A DNA stretch of 32,719 nt, taken from an uncultured archaeon. GTDB taxonomy: Archaea > Nanobdellota > Nanobdellia > Pacearchaeales > GW2011-AR1. The notes below the pieces were generated by a model. The model saw only the letters and a list, made by a program, of their open reading frames with translations. It was not told the DNA's origin and did not search any database. The translations under genes were made by a program, and so were the position numbers. The stretch covers positions 1 to 32,719 of the forward strand of contig CALJLT010000045.1 in NCBI GenBank assembly GCA_937982425.1, read 5' to 3'. Below, one piece after another: positions 31,506 to 32,719 of this stretch; positions within the stretch are counted from its first letter, which is position 1; each line of letters begins with the position of its first letter.

Positions 31506-31871
31506 ATGGCGTCTAAAAAGGGTAAAAAGAAGGGGTTTTTTAGTACTTTAAAGGAGGAAGGGAAGAAGATTTACGAATCTTTAGATGGGGCCAAAGTATC
31601 TTCTTTTTTAAAGGAAGAATTTCTTGGAACTAAATTTAAAAATTCTTTAATCGAAATTATAAGAACTGAAGTTAAAGAAGTTAGAAAAACAATTGTAAAA
31701 TCTATTGCATTTGGAATTCTTCTCTTCTCTGGAATTGTTATGTTGATAGTTGGTCTTGCCGAAATTTTAGCTAGAATTTTTCCTTTACTTTCTGGAGGTT
31801 ATAGTTATTTCATATTTGGAGTAATTTTAGTTTTGGTCGCTTTTTTAATTAAGATTTGGAAAAGAAATTGA
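31506..31871 (+). CDS. Holin-like small membrane protein
   Basis: A 121-residue protein. A Lys/Gly-rich N-terminus is followed by an amphipathic helical region (about 13-62) and two membrane helices (about 66-87 and 96-116) separated by a short loop (ARIFPLLSGGYS). The topology resembles the phage-holin-superfamily/DUF-type membrane proteins found chromosomally in many archaea and bacteria. No lytic gene is nearby, so a phage role is not supported. It shares an operon with the preceding small membrane protein. GAGGAG is nine bases upstream of the ATG. Confidence 0.7.
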   Translation: MASKKGKKKGFFSTLKEEGKKIYESLDGAKVSSFLKEEFLGTKFKNSLIEIIRTEVKEVRKTIVKSIAFGILLFSGIVMLIVGLAEILARIFPLLSGGYSYFIFGVILVLVAFLIKIWKRN

Positions 31872-31906
31872 GATTAATTTAAATAGGAGAAAAGATTTAT
31901 TTTAAG

Positions 31907-32542
31907 ATGGAATTTGAAGTTGTTTTTTTTAGGCTTATTTTAGTTTTTATTTTATCTTTTGCATTTGGGCTTGAGAGACAATTTTCTCATAAACCGGTTG
32001 GGTTTGGAACCTTTATTTTTGTTGCAGTTGGTTCTTGCGGGTTAACTTTGACTGCGATAGGACTGGGATATGACAATCCAATTCCGCTTTTGGCAGCGAT
32101 AGTAACTGGTATTGGTTTTTTGGGTGCTGGAGCTTTGATAAAAACTACGGATAAAATTTTCGGATTTACAACTGCAGCCGGAATTTGGCTTTTTGCTATT
32201 TTAGGATTGGTTGTTGGTGTGGGAAGTATAAAAATTGCGCTGATCTTGTATGGAATGATTTGGTTAACTATCTTGACTAATCGATTCTTAGAAAAAGGAT
32301 GGCTAATTTCTTATCAAAAAAGATTGGAAATAAAAATTAAAGGTTTAGATAAAGAAAAGAAATTGGACGATTTATTTAAGGAATTTAAAATTAAGAAACG
32401 TAGGCTTCTTCATAAAAAGGTAAATAAAAAAGAGGAAATTTTAACTCTTCATTATGTTTTTGAAGGTTCAGGAAAAAATATGCGTGCGTTTTTAGATAAG
32501 GTTGAAAAAGTTCCTTACTTTATGGAATTCTCTTTTGAGTGA
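31907..32542 (+). CDS. MgtC/SapB family membrane protein
   Basis: A 211-residue protein. The N-terminal membrane domain (about 1-130) has family motifs GLERQ (21-25), GIGFLGAG (68-75) and FTTAAGIW (87-94) across four to five helices. A soluble ACT-like C-terminal domain (about 140-211, LEIKIKGLDKEKKL...) follows. MgtC-like proteins affect magnesium and phosphate homeostasis and ATP-synthase or membrane-potential control in bacteria; transport itself is not established. Its archaeal role is inferred only from family. TATA AATTTAAATAGG (about 31874-31885) is about 26 bases before ATG, so the mRNA should be leaderless. Confidence 0.92.
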   Translation: MEFEVVFFRLILVFILSFAFGLERQFSHKPVGFGTFIFVAVGSCGLTLTAIGLGYDNPIPLLAAIVTGIGFLGAGALIKTTDKIFGFTTAAGIWLFAILGLVVGVGSIKIALILYGMIWLTILTNRFLEKGWLISYQKRLEIKIKGLDKEKKLDDLFKEFKIKKRRLLHKKVNKKEEILTLHYVFEGSGKNMRAFLDKVEKVPYFMEFSFE

Positions 32543-32583
32543 ACATGTTTATAAATTTTGAAATTAATTCAATAATATAAAAA

Positions 32584-32719
32584 ATGAAAAAAAAAGGTCC
32601 AAAAATAGATAAAGGTCAGTGTAGAAAAATACTAATTTTTGGGGGGAGTATTTTTATTTTTTTATTTTTATTTATCCTTATTTATCCTTCTGACTATACT
32701 AATTTTACATTTAATTTTT
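32584..32719 (+). CDS. Unknown membrane-anchored protein, cut by the window end
   Basis: ATG at 32584 opens a frame that stays open to the window end (45 codons visible). The N-terminus is Lys-rich (MKKKGPKIDKGQCRK), followed by a strong hydrophobic helix (about residues 17-35) and a presumably external tail (YPSDYTNFTFNF). It looks like the start of a membrane-anchored or exported protein. TTTATAAAT (32548-32556) is a plausible TATA box about 32 bases upstream. The identity cannot be determined from the visible part. Confidence 0.6.
   Translation, partial: MKKKGPKIDKGQCRKILIFGGSIFIFLFLFILIYPSDYTNFTFNF

Noticed and set aside
31506..31871. Prophage remnant suggested by the holin-like protein
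   Set aside because: No endolysin, integrase, capsid gene or attachment repeat is nearby, and the gene is in an operon with an ordinary small membrane protein.
1..32719. CRISPR arrays, transposons, complete restriction-modification or toxin-antitoxin systems
   Set aside because: No regularly spaced repeats, transposase motifs or paired defence genes were seen on either strand. The AbrB-like protein has no toxin partner, since its neighbour is CDC48.

Overview
The window is compact, AT-rich DNA from an archaeon. The evidence is informational genes of archaeal type: TFS, family B DNA polymerase, FEN1, RFC small and large subunits, CDC48, type II methionine aminopeptidase and HerA. There is also a tRNA-Tyr with a bulge-helix-bulge intron, and TATA boxes lie about 25 bases upstream of most start codons, which is the leaderless archaeal pattern. 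The gene complement, small compact proteins and bacterial-looking short AlaRS suggest a DPANN archaeon of the Woesearchaeota/Pacearchaeota kind. That placement is inference; there is no rRNA in the window. The first 51 bases are not genomic. They match the Illumina P5/TruSeq universal adapter with one mismatch, so the left edge is a contig end carrying library adapter.

Layout. 52-3069: a truncated unknown gene, a calcineurin-like phosphoesterase, a small winged-helix regulator, tRNA-Lys(CTT), a PD-(D/E)XK nuclease-like protein, TFS and signal peptidase I. 3158-7090: a 1310-residue secreted subtilase with beta-propeller repeats and a C-terminal dockerin. 7097-11259: a 44-residue membrane microprotein, a zinc-ribbon/AbrB-like protein overlapping CDC48, and two small paralogous kinase-like proteins. 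11256-18285: methionine aminopeptidase and DNA polymerase B (one operon, minus strand), alanyl-tRNA synthetase, two small unknowns and FEN1. 18349-22169: unknown proteins, a degenerate Trm5-like methyltransferase and HerA ATPase. 22283-24390: two membrane-anchored extracytoplasmic proteins (DsbA-like and CAP). 24391-28368: RfcL, RfcS and a SNF2-type helicase. 28454-32719: a metzincin protease, tRNA-Tyr, a SIMPL protein with a membrane-bound winged-helix regulator, small membrane proteins, an MgtC-like protein and a gene cut by the window end.

Two functional themes stand out. One is a dispersed replication set: PolB and FEN1 both end in PIP-box-like motifs, and RfcS-RfcL load the clamp they would bind. 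The other is an envelope/secretome set: signal peptidase, subtilase-dockerin, DsbA-like thioredoxin, CAP protein, metzincin and SIMPL protein. In a reduced archaeon these could act at a cell-cell interface.

The most unusual points are: DNA polymerase B with His in place of both conserved Tyr of motifs A and B; paired minimal kinase-like proteins beside CDC48; a bacterial-type AlaRS ending at its editing domain; a Trm5 relative without its NLP motif; and a palindrome between TATA box and start codon of the AbrB-CDC48 operon. No CRISPR array, insertion sequence, rRNA or complete known defence system was seen.
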